Shown one piece after another: positions 1 to 8,065 of a stretch of DNA of 47,281 bases; positions within the stretch are counted from its first letter, which is position 1; every line of letters starts with the position of its first letter. The DNA is from a virus, in the IMG/VR virus record IMGVR_UViG_3300027821_000010, positions 1-47,281 of that record, one strand, 5' to 3'. The notes under the pieces are model-generated. The model had not been told where the DNA came from, did no database searches, and worked only from the letters and a program-made list of their open reading frames with translations. A program made the translations under genes and the position numbers.

Positions 1-28
1 GGAAAACATTTACAAAAGTGACCCCCCC

Positions 29-50
29 GGATGGATGGATGGATGGATGG
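29..50. repeat. GGAT tetranucleotide tract
   Basis: Five and a half copies of GGAT directly follow a run of C. A related, imperfect GGATGG tract lies at 47203-47220 near the other edge of the window. Function unknown. Confidence 0.9.
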
Positions 51-489
51 TACCATCTTGTTACGTCGTGCGCGTAACAATGAGGGCTTTTTCGGCAGCA
101 TGTTCCGTGCCAATTATCGACAAAAGCCGCACATTTTGTGTGTAAGCAGGAAGTGTGCCAGGATAAACGAAGGAAAAGGTGTGGCATGAATATTGCTTAC
201 GGCCACTTTGGCATGGATCATGCTCGCGAAATCGGCCGAAACATTCGGGTCCGGGCTGAGCCAAGCGTTCTATAAACGAACGCCTTTAGAACGGCAACGC
301 CGGCACTCCCCGATTTTGTAAGTGGTTGATACGCAACGGCCCGTATGGCGTGGAACAATCGGAAATTGGACCCCATTTTAGAACGCCTGGCGCCGAGCTG
401 GGGCTCTGTTGTAGGAGGGTACCCTTGCCCTTTGCCCTTCGATACTATGAGCGCGGTATCACTTAGCTCCAAAACCCCTCAAAACAATC

Positions 490-531
490 TTGTCTAGCCA
501 ATCATTGTCTAGCCAATCATTGTCTAGCCAA
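490..531. repeat. Three tandem 15-bp direct repeats (iteron-like)
   Basis: The unit TTGTCTAGCCAATCA occurs at 490-504 and 505-519, and its first 12 bases again at 520-531. Exact head-to-tail 15-bp units in non-coding DNA ahead of the late operon resemble iterons or a cooperative operator. Nothing in the sequence shows which protein binds. Confidence 0.9.
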
Positions 532-643
532 CCCATTGAAAATAAATAACTTCCACGCTTGCCAATTCCCCTCGTATCACGTAAAATCCCCCGCGTTTCC
601 GAGCCAACGGCCACCCTAAGCAATCTTTATGCCAACCTAAGTG

Positions 644-886
644 ATGCGCTCCTCCGTTCCGCCCCCCAGCTCCCTAGCCCGCAACTATTCCCAGCGGCCC
701 AAACAGGAATTTAGCCCGGATGCCCGCCAGCTCCTCTTTAACTTCCCCGCGAGCACGCAGTGCGAGTTAAGGGAGGAAGCGCAGGACGGTGCCAGCCGCA
801 CCTCTGAGTCACAAGCACACGAGCGTCCCCGAGGCAAAACGCTAATTGAAGTTTTTACCGGCTTCGATCCTGAATCGGGAAGTTAA
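644..886 (+). CDS. Hypothetical protein ahead of the terminase-type gene
   Basis: An 80-residue frame starting at ATG 644 (a GTG lies one codon upstream at 641). It is rich in Pro, Arg and Glu with no recognisable domain or membrane segment. Third codon positions are GC-rich like the surrounding genes, which favours real coding, but there is no clear ribosome binding site and no family match. It ends 20 bases before the next gene. It could be a chance frame. Confidence 0.4.
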   Translation: MRSSVPPPSSLARNYSQRPKQEFSPDARQLLFNFPASTQCELREEAQDGASRTSESQAHERPRGKTLIEVFTGFDPESGS

Positions 887-905
887 GACTAAGCTAAGTT
901 ATGTT

Positions 906-1412
906 ATGAGTGACTTTATTCTCGATGACCGGTTGATGGGCGCCAAGGAGCCCATGTGGGAGTTGCCCAAAGAGCAGATGTGGCACCGGCAGGCGGCCTG
1001 GATGTTCGGGCAGGTCACCGGCGTGAGCATCAAAACCGTGGCCCAGCTTCTGGGGAAGAGCGAACCGGCGGTGCAGAACTTGTGCCGGCAACCGTGGTTC
1101 CAGCAAGAGGTCGCTGCCATCCTGGAAGCCAAAGGGGGAAAGGACGGCGGCGTGCTGGAGTTGCTGCGGGCCGAGCAAATGAACTCCGCGCATAAGCTAG
1201 TCGAGTTGCGGGACAATCCGAGAGTGCCGGCGGCGATTCAAAAGTCCTGCGCGGTTGAAATTCTGGATCGGACGCTGGGCAAGCCCGTGCAACGCGTGGA
1301 AACGGCCCAGGTGGCCGCGAGCGAGGATCCGGTGGCCGAGGTCGAGCGCCTCGAACAAGAGGTCAACAGGCTCAAGGATGGCGCATTGCGACCCATCTGG
1401 GGACTCCAATGA
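906..1412 (+). CDS. Putative terminase small subunit / helix-turn-helix DNA-binding protein
   Basis: A 168-residue protein. The region around residues 35-70 (VSIKTVAQLLGKSEPAVQNL) looks like a helix-turn-helix of the kind that starts phage small terminases, which recognise the packaging site and load the large subunit. A second helical part (VLELLRAEQMNSAHKLVELR, and ILDRTLGKPVQRVE) resembles the oligomerisation part of that family, and the end is a short coiled coil. ATG 906 is preferred over the in-frame TTG at 846. It is the first well-supported gene of the late block, but the large subunit lies 4.6 kb downstream, so the assignment rests on the motif and size only. A transcription regulator is the alternative. 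Confidence 0.5.
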   Translation: MSDFILDDRLMGAKEPMWELPKEQMWHRQAAWMFGQVTGVSIKTVAQLLGKSEPAVQNLCRQPWFQQEVAAILEAKGGKDGGVLELLRAEQMNSAHKLVELRDNPRVPAAIQKSCAVEILDRTLGKPVQRVETAQVAASEDPVAEVERLEQEVNRLKDGALRPIWGLQ

Positions 1413-1522
1413 ATCATGTCACTAACTCCCCGCGGTAATCGCCGAAGGCGAGACCGGCCGGTCCAAGGCGCGGGCCGGTGGCGAGACCGGTAGCGGTTCA
1501 CAACAATACTTTAAGAAATAGT

Positions 1523-1678
1523 ATGCCAGCAAAGAGCGAAAAGCAGCGCAAGTTCATGGGGGCCGAGTTGGCCCGCAAGCGGGCGGGCGAGGAAACGCAA
1601 ACCGGGATGTCCGAGAAGCAACTGGAGGACTTCGCCACCAAGCGCAAGATCCGGGCCGGCCTGAAACGAAAGAGCTAA
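1523..1678 (+). CDS. Small basic DUF3008-like protein
   Basis: A 51-residue, strongly basic protein beginning MPAKSEKQRKFMGAELARKR and ending in KRKIRAGLKRKS. The start resembles the short DUF3008-type proteins (MPAKS..QQ..F), common in bacteria and phages and of unknown function. The upstream in-frame GTG (1478) would add an unlikely leader. It is followed after 4 bases by the membrane protein gene. Confidence 0.7.
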   Translation: MPAKSEKQRKFMGAELARKRAGEETQTGMSEKQLEDFATKRKIRAGLKRKS

Positions 1679-1682
1679 GCTT

Positions 1683-1895
1683 ATGGCTGGAATCGCAATT
1701 TCATTACTTTGGCTCCTGATCGGGGCCATCATTCTCGCCGGGGTGATTTGGATTGTCCTATACGGGATAAAAACTTTCATTACCCCAATACCGGCCAAGC
1801 TTGAGCAGGGGATCTGGTTCATCTTCCTGCTCCTGATTATTATCTACGCGATTACTGCTTTCGCTTCCGGCAGCATCTTGCACCCATTTCGATGA
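1683..1895 (+). CDS. Small two-helix membrane protein
   Basis: A 70-residue protein with two hydrophobic segments, about residues 5-28 and 44-62, joined by a short polar loop (YGIKTFITPIPAKLEQG). This layout fits a small inner-membrane protein. It is a possible holin-type protein, but the lysis cassette with a better holin candidate lies at 4.1 kb. It starts 4 bases after the preceding stop. Confidence 0.7.
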   Translation: MAGIAISLLWLLIGAIILAGVIWIVLYGIKTFITPIPAKLEQGIWFIFLLLIIIYAITAFASGSILHPFR

Positions 1896-1917
1896 AACGT
1901 AGTGAGGAGGCATCCTA

Positions 1918-3708
1918 ATGCCTGACGTTAATTCAATTCCCTTCAAGCAAGCGGACCCCAACGGGCACTACCGGAGCAAACAGCTGCCCAATGACCAGGG
2001 CGAATTTCTGGAGATGCTGGGCCTGCCGGCCTTTGCCGGGGATGTCGTGGGTCCGGCGGGTTCGACCGCCGGGCAGGCGGTGGTGTTTTCGGATGGCACG
2101 GGAAAACGGATCGATGGGGCGACCCAGACGGGCCTAGCCAAGCTGGCGAGTGGGGTGCTCAGCACGGTGGCGGCACCGATAGGGGCCGTTGTCGGCACGA
2201 CCGACGTCCAGACCCTGACCAATAAGACTCTGGTCAGTCCCGTAATAACGGGAACCGGGATAGAGCTTCAGGCGAATAAGGGCGTAGCTAATGGGTATGC
2301 CAGTCTCGACGCATCGACCAAGGTGCCAATGGCACAAATTCCCGACGCCCTGGTGGGCGCGAGTCAGTATCAGGGCACGTGGAATGCGGCGACCAATACC
2401 CCGGCGATCCCCGCGGCGGCGGTGGGGAACAAGGGCTGGTACTACAGCGTGAGCGTGGCGGGCACGACGAACATCAATGGGATCAGCAGCTGGGCCGTAG
2501 GCGACCAGATTATTTCGAGTGGGAGCGTTTGGCAGAAGATTCCGAACGTTAGCGCGGTCAACTCGGTCAATGGCCAGACTGGGGTAGTCGTTCTCAGCAA
2601 ATCGGATGTCGGGCTGGGCAATGTCGATAATACTAGTGATGCCGCCAAGAACAGTGCGGTGGCGACCTTGACGAATAAGACCCTGACCAGTCCGACGATT
2701 AACACTCCGACAATCACCAGCCCGACAGGACTCGTGAAGGGTGATGTGGGTTTAGCGAACGTCGATAACACCAGCGATGCGACGAAGAATGCGGCGGCGG
2801 TCACGCTGACCAACAAGACGATCAATGGCGCGAACAATACGCTGACCGTCAGGTTGGCGAATGATGTGACCGGGAATTTGCCAGTGGCGAATTTGAACAG
2901 CGGGACAGGCGCTAATAGCGGGAGCTTCTGGCGGGGTGACGGGCAGTGGGCGCCGCCGGCGGGAGGTGGGGATACGGTTGGGCCCTCGGCCAGCGTTGAT
3001 GGGGAGTTGCCGCTCTATAGCGGGACGAGCGGGAAGGTCTTGAAGAGATGCGCTTTGACCGGGTTTGTGAAGGCCGCGGCCAGTGGGGCAGCCACCGGGC
3101 AGGCGCAGATGGATGCTGCGGACCTGGCACCGGGAGCGATTCATAATCAGACCCAGAAGGCGACGGCGCTCCTGGACGCGGATGAATTTCTGGTCTGGGA
3201 CAGCTCGGTGTCGGCGCTGCGCAGGATCGCGGCTCCGCTGGTGAGGTATCTGCCCGGCGAAGTCGTGCAGACCGTTTATCAGACTGCAAATGCCACCATG
3301 TCGTTCACCACGGCCTGGGACTACACTTTGACGCCCACAATTACCGGCGGAACTGAGATCATTAATGCGGCGATCACTCCTCGGTATGCCAACAGCATAA
3401 TCATTATTAGCGTTCAGGCGCAAATAGCCATGGATGCCGATGACCGGCCAATGGGCTGGATCTGCGTCAGCGGGGTGACCAATGCGCTCGCGGCAAGAAT
3501 TGTGTCGATCCTTAACGGGCTCTCCGGACCGTTTGTTCTGGAGTATCCGCATAACGCGGGTTCCGTGGCCGCCCGGACGTATTCGGTGAGAATGGCCACC
3601 ACCGCCGCAGCCAGAGGCTGCTATGTCAACAGGGTGCCCTCGATTACGGGCCTGTTTGGCGGACTGCTCTCGGTGACGACACTTAAGTTGCAGGAAATTA
3701 AACAATAA
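1918..3708 (+). CDS. Tail fibre / receptor-binding structural protein
   Basis: A 596-residue protein with a good Shine-Dalgarno (GAGGAGG about 10 bases upstream). The middle carries repeated tail-fibre segments: VGLGNVDNTSDAAKNSAV (about 236-253) and VGLANVDNTSDATKNAAA (about 277-294), each followed by LTNKT-type beta repeats. A third LTNKTLVSP segment is near residue 101. A late GSFWRGDGQWAPPAGGG turn (about 335-351) is typical of fibres. The C-terminal 150 residues (from about 450) are probably the distal receptor-binding domain. It acts on the virion tail tip in adsorption. The family assignment is clear; receptor and fold of the tip are unknown. Confidence 0.85.
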   Translation: MPDVNSIPFKQADPNGHYRSKQLPNDQGEFLEMLGLPAFAGDVVGPAGSTAGQAVVFSDGTGKRIDGATQTGLAKLASGVLSTVAAPIGAVVGTTDVQTLTNKTLVSPVITGTGIELQANKGVANGYASLDASTKVPMAQIPDALVGASQYQGTWNAATNTPAIPAAAVGNKGWYYSVSVAGTTNINGISSWAVGDQIISSGSVWQKIPNVSAVNSVNGQTGVVVLSKSDVGLGNVDNTSDAAKNSAVATLTNKTLTSPTINTPTITSPTGLVKGDVGLANVDNTSDATKNAAAVTLTNKTINGANNTLTVRLANDVTGNLPVANLNSGTGANSGSFWRGDGQWAPPAGGGDTVGPSASVDGELPLYSGTSGKVLKRCALTGFVKAAASGAATGQAQMDAADLAPGAIHNQTQKATALLDADEFLVWDSSVSALRRIAAPLVRYLPGEVVQTVYQTANATMSFTTAWDYTLTPTITGGTEIINAAITPRYANSIIIISVQAQIAMDADDRPMGWICVSGVTNALAARIVSILNGLSGPFVLEYPHNAGSVAARTYSVRMATTAAARGCYVNRVPSITGLFGGLLSVTTLKLQEIKQ

Positions 3709-3722
3709 GGAGGAAATTGGTT

Positions 3723-4085
3723 ATGGCAGTATATAAATGGCGGATCCCGATGCTGGCGGCAGTCCAGTTCAACGGGAAGAACTACGATGAAGTCAAGGAG
3801 CTGATCGGTGACGATAGCGGCGAGAAGGAGAAGTTTATGCTCCATACGGGCGAATTCGAGGAGCCCGAGGCGCCCCCGGCACCCGCAGAAGGTGAGGAGC
3901 AGCCGGCCGAGGGCCAAGCGCCAGCTGAAGCCGCTCCGACTGGTGAGGCGCCAGCCGAACCAGTGGAGAAGCTCGAAGAGTTGAGCGTCAGCGAGGGGGA
4001 TTGGGTCACCAAGGACGTGAGCAATGGAAAGATCGAGGTTAACCCCGAGGGATTTCCGGAGAAGTACGAGTTCATTAGTGCCTGA
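3723..4085 (+). CDS. Acidic virion-region protein with a Pro/Ala/Glu linker
   Basis: A 120-residue protein starting at ATG 3723 behind a strong AAGGAGG. Residues 1-40 form a short folded part (VYKWRIPMLAAVQFNGKNYD), residues about 42-85 are a low-complexity PAPAEGEEQPAEGQ linker, and the end (LSVSEGDWVTKDVSNGKIEV..PEKYEFI) resembles the small beta folds often seen in phage accessory proteins. It lies between fibre and lysis genes. Function unknown; an attachment or tail-accessory role is a guess. Confidence 0.75.
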   Translation: MAVYKWRIPMLAAVQFNGKNYDEVKELIGDDSGEKEKFMLHTGEFEEPEAPPAPAEGEEQPAEGQAPAEAAPTGEAPAEPVEKLEELSVSEGDWVTKDVSNGKIEVNPEGFPEKYEFISA

Positions 4086-4120
4086 CTCTGGGACTTGAGG
4101 AGCCTCCAGGCGCGCCGTGA

Positions 4121-4579
4121 ATGAACCAATCTCCTACGGAAGCCAAGGCTCCGGTGATGAGGGAGGAGTCCAATGAGAGTATCGATGCCTGGAGAATCCT
4201 TCATTACAATCAGGAACGGGTTATCAGCAACCAGGAACGAATGACCGATCTGCTCAGCAGTCTGCTGGATCAGCAACGGAAAATGGGTGAGTTGGCCATC
4301 AAGTTGGATGAGCACCTGGAGATGTCCTCGATGACTATGCGGGAGTCGATCAAATCAACGAGCGGGTTGATCACCAGTATCATCAAAGTTCCCATTGCCA
4401 TGGTCGTCGTGGGCGCGTCGTCGTGGGCGTTCATGTATGCGCACGAGATCAGCGAGAACACGTGGCTGATTATCCTGGCCGTCGCGGTGTTCCCGTGGTT
4501 GGGGGACTCGATCACGGCGATTACCAGGCTCTTCGGCCTCGGCAAGGGGCAGCAAACCAATAGTGGGGCCGGCAAATGA
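4121..4579 (+). CDS. Holin-like membrane protein with coiled-coil N-terminus
   Basis: A 152-residue protein. Residues about 20-75 form an amphipathic coiled coil (QERMTDLLSSLLDQQRKMGE). They are followed by two hydrophobic segments, about 88-108 (IIKVPIAMVVVGASSWAFMY) and 113-132 (TWLIILAVAVFPWLGDSI), and a short charged tail. It lies directly before the LytTR gene (start codon immediately after this stop) and the wall hydrolase, the usual place of a holin. Holin function is inferred from topology and position, not from family homology. Confidence 0.65.
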   Translation: MNQSPTEAKAPVMREESNESIDAWRILHYNQERVISNQERMTDLLSSLLDQQRKMGELAIKLDEHLEMSSMTMRESIKSTSGLITSIIKVPIAMVVVGASSWAFMYAHEISENTWLIILAVAVFPWLGDSITAITRLFGLGKGQQTNSGAGK

Positions 4580-4918
4580 ATGACCGCCGATCATGTGGTT
4601 TTTTTGAGGGCTGGCTGCCGGAGCCGGGTGGCTAGGGTCGGCGATATCGTGACCATTGATGTCTCCAAGAATGACATGACTATAAAGCTTAGCGGTGACG
4701 ATGTAGCGGTGGTGGTCAGGGGGTCGCTTGAGCGGTGCCTGCGGAAGCTGCCGGCGGAGCTGTTCTTCCGGGCGTGCAGGAATTGCGTGGTCAATTTGGG
4801 GCAGGTGGCCAGGGTGGATGCGGCGGCCAGGCAGATTGTGCTGCGGATGAAGAATGGCAGGGAAATCGTGATGTCGCGGAAGCAGAGTCTGCTTTTCGGG
4901 AGGCAGTTTGTGCTATGA
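4580..4918 (+). CDS. LytTR-domain DNA-binding protein in the lysis cassette
   Basis: A 112-residue protein that is almost entirely one LytTR domain. The pattern matches: an N-terminal strand pair, DIVTIDVSKNDMTIKL, VRGSLERCLRKLP, the hallmark FFRACRNCVVNLGQVARVD (about 62-80), then IVLRMKNGREIVMSRKQ. LytTR proteins bind imperfect direct repeats in promoters and usually sit behind a receiver domain in two-component systems; here no receiver is present. The start codon abuts the stop of the holin-like gene and the end overlaps the hydrolase start by ATGA, so all three should be co-translated. A regulator of late genes or of host functions is plausible; the target is unknown. Confidence 0.82.
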   Translation: MTADHVVFLRAGCRSRVARVGDIVTIDVSKNDMTIKLSGDDVAVVVRGSLERCLRKLPAELFFRACRNCVVNLGQVARVDAAARQIVLRMKNGREIVMSRKQSLLFGRQFVL

Positions 4919-5526
4919 GCCAGGCCGAGGTGCTGCTGAAGATCGGGGGGGTGCCGGTTTATGTCGATGAGGATGAGCATTTGTCGTGGACGGGAGAATT
5001 TACGGTCGATGGGGATGGAAGCCCGCGTTGTTATGGTCCAGAGGGGACGGACCCGCTGGATTGGCTGGCCAATGCCGGGTACCCGGGGAATTGGTGGGGG
5101 ATCTGCACCCACAACCAGCAAAGTAGCGGATACCCGATTCTGCAGGGAGGGACGAACCCCTGGCCCGGGTATCATGTTTCGACTACTGCTTATGTTAATA
5201 GCAAGTATTACTACGCTGACCCTCGTCGGTATCTGGATAGCGAAAACGTACTATTTGCAGTTATTCCTGGAAATGTTCGGAAGGCGGTAGCGGGGATTTG
5301 CAAGGGCTGCCGGGCGCGGGTGACTGACAAGCGGACGGGAAAGGCGGTCGATTGCGTGATTGGGGACATCGGGCCGAGTGATCATATGGGTGAGGGCAGC
5401 ATCAGGCTGGCCGGGGAGTTTGGCTTGGACCTTTCGCCCAAGTACGGGGGGTCGGCGGACGAGAGCAGGTTTCTTTGGGAATGCTGGCCCGGGGTGCCGG
5501 CGGAGGGCTACGTGCTGCAGTCATGA
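4915..5526 (+). CDS. Endolysin candidate, glycoside hydrolase family 75-like
   Basis: A 203-residue protein starting at ATG 4915 (ATGA overlap with the LytTR gene). Its features are those of phage and bacterial proteins annotated as GH75 (chitosanase-like) hydrolases: DGSPRCYGPEGTDPLDWLANAG, GNWWGI, HVSTTAYV, then CVIGDIGP with Asp about 151 and GEGSIRLA with Glu about 160, the probable catalytic pair. GH75 enzymes cleave beta-1,4-glucosamine polymers; in a lysis cassette the likely substrate is the peptidoglycan glycan strand. There is no signal peptide, so export would need the holin. Family assignment is from memory of motifs; cleavage specificity is inferred. Confidence 0.65.
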   Translation: MSQAEVLLKIGGVPVYVDEDEHLSWTGEFTVDGDGSPRCYGPEGTDPLDWLANAGYPGNWWGICTHNQQSSGYPILQGGTNPWPGYHVSTTAYVNSKYYYADPRRYLDSENVLFAVIPGNVRKAVAGICKGCRARVTDKRTGKAVDCVIGDIGPSDHMGEGSIRLAGEFGLDLSPKYGGSADESRFLWECWPGVPAEGYVLQS

Positions 5527-6023
5527 GAACCTTTAGTGTGAGTCCCACGTTTGCCGATTTGACCGATGTCGGGGTGTTTCTGGCAATAAGGCCGAAGGGG
5601 AACACGATTTGCGAGATCAGCAAGATTTCGCTGAGCGGGACGCTGGGGCAGAACAAGTCGATTGGGGTGGGCTTGGATTTGTTTGCGAAGTTGGATGTGA
5701 GCGGTGGGCAGGTGATCGGGCCGGAGGTGGTGGTGCGGCACGACGTGATCGATTTGGATAGCAATATGACGATTGTCCTCTTCAAGACGCCACCGGTGAC
5801 CAGTCAGGCGGATTTTCTGGGAAGGGCGAGGTCGCAGCGGAGCTTCTGGTGCAATAACACGACGCAGTCCGATCAGGTGGTTTGGGCTTTCACGGGGCTC
5901 AAGAGCAGACCGCTCGTGTTGCGGGGAACGAGCAGGTGGCTGTGCCTGAGCACCAGCGATTTGGCGGCGGGGAGCTATAGCGGGTCGGTTTTGTATCCGT
6001 GCATCGAGTGGATGGAGTCATGA
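5523..6023 (+). CDS. Hypothetical beta-rich structural protein
   Basis: A 166-residue protein starting at ATG 5523 (ATGA overlap with the hydrolase gene) and ending in an ATGA overlap with the large terminase. It is rich in short hydrophobic strands (MTIVLFKTPP, RPLVLRGTSRWLCLST, SYSGSVLYPCIEW), with no membrane segment or catalytic motif recognised. The composition suggests a small beta-sandwich virion protein. No family recognised. Confidence 0.7.
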   Translation: MRTFSVSPTFADLTDVGVFLAIRPKGNTICEISKISLSGTLGQNKSIGVGLDLFAKLDVSGGQVIGPEVVVRHDVIDLDSNMTIVLFKTPPVTSQADFLGRARSQRSFWCNNTTQSDQVVWAFTGLKSRPLVLRGTSRWLCLSTSDLAAGSYSGSVLYPCIEWMES

Positions 6024-7621
6024 GTGCGGCGAACCTTGAAGCTTTGGAGCGGGTGGCGCAGCTACGAGCTGAGCGGGAGCACCTGGCGAGAGCTAAGGAG
6101 CTTCGGCAGGCTTACGGCATCGATTTTTATCGGCCCCATTGGAAGCAGGATCGGTTTCACGCGGCGGGGCACAAGATTGCGAGGTATTGCCGGACCGGGA
6201 ATCGCGGGGGCAAGACGAAGTGCGGAGCGGCCGAGGATGTCGCGCATTTGCTCGGTGGGCGGGTTTGGTATCGCAATAGCTTCGATGTGCTGGACGGCGC
6301 CGGGAAGGTCGTCAGGAGGCACGTAGGCGCAAGGGACCATGAACTGGTCACGAAGGGCATTCCCAAGCATCCGGTCAAGGGCTTGCTCATCGTCAATGAT
6401 TGGGACAAGGCGACGGAGATCTTTACTAGCAGGGCCGGCTCGTACGAGAACTGGGGCGAGCTTTTCAAATTGATTCCCAGGGATGCGCTGGGCAGGCCCC
6501 ACGTTAGTCGGGGCGGGCATATCGATCAGATCCCGGTCAAGCGGCTGACTGAATTCGGAGGGGGAGAGTCCGTGCTGTATGTGGACACCGTGGAGTCATA
6601 CAAACACGCGAATATGAGCGCGGAGTCCTCGTATTGGGACTTCTTCCATCTGGACGAACCGTGTCCCCGGCCCATGTTTATCGCACACAAGCGTGGGCTG
6701 GTGGACCGGAACGGCAAGTTCTGGGTCAACTGTACGCCGCTCAGCGAGATGTGGATCAACGATGAATTCGTGCCCCCGGATCGGCATGTGGTCGAGGCGG
6801 CGCCCGAGGGCCTGGATTGGGGATCGAGGTTCATGATCACCTGGAGCATCTACGACAACCCGTACAATAGCAGGGAGGCGATCGCGGAGTTCGAAGAGGG
6901 TTTGACCAGGGAGGAGAAGGAGTGCCGGCTGTACGGGTTGCCGCTGAACATGGCCGGGCTGATCTATAAGGAATTTGTGTATGATCTGCATGTTTTGTGC
7001 GACGTGCCAAAGGGGTGGGAGGACTACCATTTGCCGCCTCGGGGCTATACCTTCAGGGTGTGGTTCGATTACCATATTAGACTGCCCCAGGCCGTGCTGT
7101 TTTTCGCTACCGACCCGCAGGGGCGCGTTTTCGTCTATGACGAGCTATTTAGTGATAATCTCCTAGACCCGGTAGCCAAGGCCATAGTTGAGAAGCTCAA
7201 GGACCGGGCCCCGGTGGAGCTTGAGATCGATCCGCTGGCGGTGATCGAGCACCCGGTGACGGAGGAGAGCATTGTCGATGAACTTGCGAAGTATGGACTG
7301 TTTTTTGATAAAGCCACGAAGGACCTCGCGCTGGGAATCAATAAAGTGCGCGAACGACTCAGCGAACGCGATGCTTTTGGGCTGCCAACGATCTTCTTTT
7401 CACCGCGGCTTGCTCAGACGCTATTTGAGTTCACGCATTACGTTTATGATCCTAAGAATAACAAGCCGATAGACGAGCACAACCACATGATGGAGAACCT
7501 GTATCGGGCGGTGCTCAACGGCCTCAGTTACGTGGATCCCGATTGGGTGGCGCCGAAGCCGAAGCCGTTTGCGGTGCGGGTGGACCAGAACCTCTTGGAC
7601 CTTCAACCGACCTATAGGTGA
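6020..7621 (+). CDS. terL: Terminase large subunit
   Basis: A 533-residue DNA-packaging motor protein. The N-terminal ATPase has a Walker A TGNRGGKT (59-66) and a Walker B ending in FFHLDEP with Asp212-Glu213. The C-terminal RNase H-like nuclease has its first acidic residue in VWFDYHI (Asp350), then FVYDELF, and a later acid in LEIDPLAV. These are the expected ATPase and nuclease parts in the expected order and length for a phage large terminase. The start is ATG 6020, overlapping the previous stop. It acts at the portal, pumping DNA into the prohead and cutting concatemers. Confidence 0.93.
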   Translation: MSAANLEALERVAQLRAEREHLARAKELRQAYGIDFYRPHWKQDRFHAAGHKIARYCRTGNRGGKTKCGAAEDVAHLLGGRVWYRNSFDVLDGAGKVVRRHVGARDHELVTKGIPKHPVKGLLIVNDWDKATEIFTSRAGSYENWGELFKLIPRDALGRPHVSRGGHIDQIPVKRLTEFGGGESVLYVDTVESYKHANMSAESSYWDFFHLDEPCPRPMFIAHKRGLVDRNGKFWVNCTPLSEMWINDEFVPPDRHVVEAAPEGLDWGSRFMITWSIYDNPYNSREAIAEFEEGLTREEKECRLYGLPLNMAGLIYKEFVYDLHVLCDVPKGWEDYHLPPRGYTFRVWFDYHIRLPQAVLFFATDPQGRVFVYDELFSDNLLDPVAKAIVEKLKDRAPVELEIDPLAVIEHPVTEESIVDELAKYGLFFDKATKDLALGINKVRERLSERDAFGLPTIFFSPRLAQTLFEFTHYVYDPKNNKPIDEHNHMMENLYRAVLNGLSYVDPDWVAPKPKPFAVRVDQNLLDLQPTYR

Positions 7622-8061
7622 TGCCACCACTCAGAGATACTAGTCAGGCGCGTCAGGTGCGAGAAGGGGAACTTGCGAAGTTGTCGCCAGGGGAAGCGGA
7701 GGCGATGCGCCAGACACTACGTGCGAATAGCGGGAAGAATTTCGTGCAGAGGGTGCTGAATGCGAGTGATTGGCCGGTGGTGCAGAATCCCGGTGGAGGT
7801 TACTCAAGCCATAGGATGGGGAGTGCGGAGGTTGAGGGAAAGAACATCGCGTTTCCGACGTTGGTTTATGACCAGAGCACTAATGCACTAACGGCACCGG
7901 CCGATCCGGTAAGGGAGGCGATGAAAACAGGGGAGTATATTGAGTTTCCTGACCCGGCGGCTGCGGAGAGGTTTGCGAATAACGGTTACAAAGTTGGAAT
8001 GGATACTGGTCTGATGCAGCAAATGCTGAGACCCGAAGTCGTCAACAAAATGTGGAGGTAA
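7621..8061 (+). CDS. Conserved phage protein (NFVQRVL..YSSHRM family), function unknown
   Basis: A 146-residue protein starting at ATG 7621, whose A is the last base of the terminase stop. The central part has KNFVQRVLNASDWPVVQNP, YSSHRMGSAEVEGKNIAFPT and GEYIEF..AAAERFANN. This small domain recurs in phages, alone or inside virion proteins; its role is not known to me. It ends in VNKMWR, and the last codons contain the GGAGG that serves the portal gene. The same C-terminal KMWR and ribosome site occur at the end of the gene at 16055. Confidence 0.7.
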   Translation: MPPLRDTSQARQVREGELAKLSPGEAEAMRQTLRANSGKNFVQRVLNASDWPVVQNPGGGYSSHRMGSAEVEGKNIAFPTLVYDQSTNALTAPADPVREAMKTGEYIEFPDPAAAERFANNGYKVGMDTGLMQQMLRPEVVNKMWR

Positions 8062-8065
8062 TACT

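Larger units (their letters stand above)
1..640. other. Non-coding left end upstream of the late operon
   Basis: No convincing gene is seen in this 640-base stretch; the open frames on the - strand at 61-264 and 218-472 have no family resemblance and poor composition. It holds a GGAT microsatellite (29-50) and three 15-bp direct repeats (490-531), described separately. Its position just before the late genes makes it the likely place for a late promoter or an origin/packaging signal, but no clear -35/-10 pair was recognised. Confidence 0.5.

Noticed and set aside
2752-3705. 317-residue open frame opposite the tail fibre gene
   Set aside because: Antisense shadow of the repetitive fibre gene; no motif.
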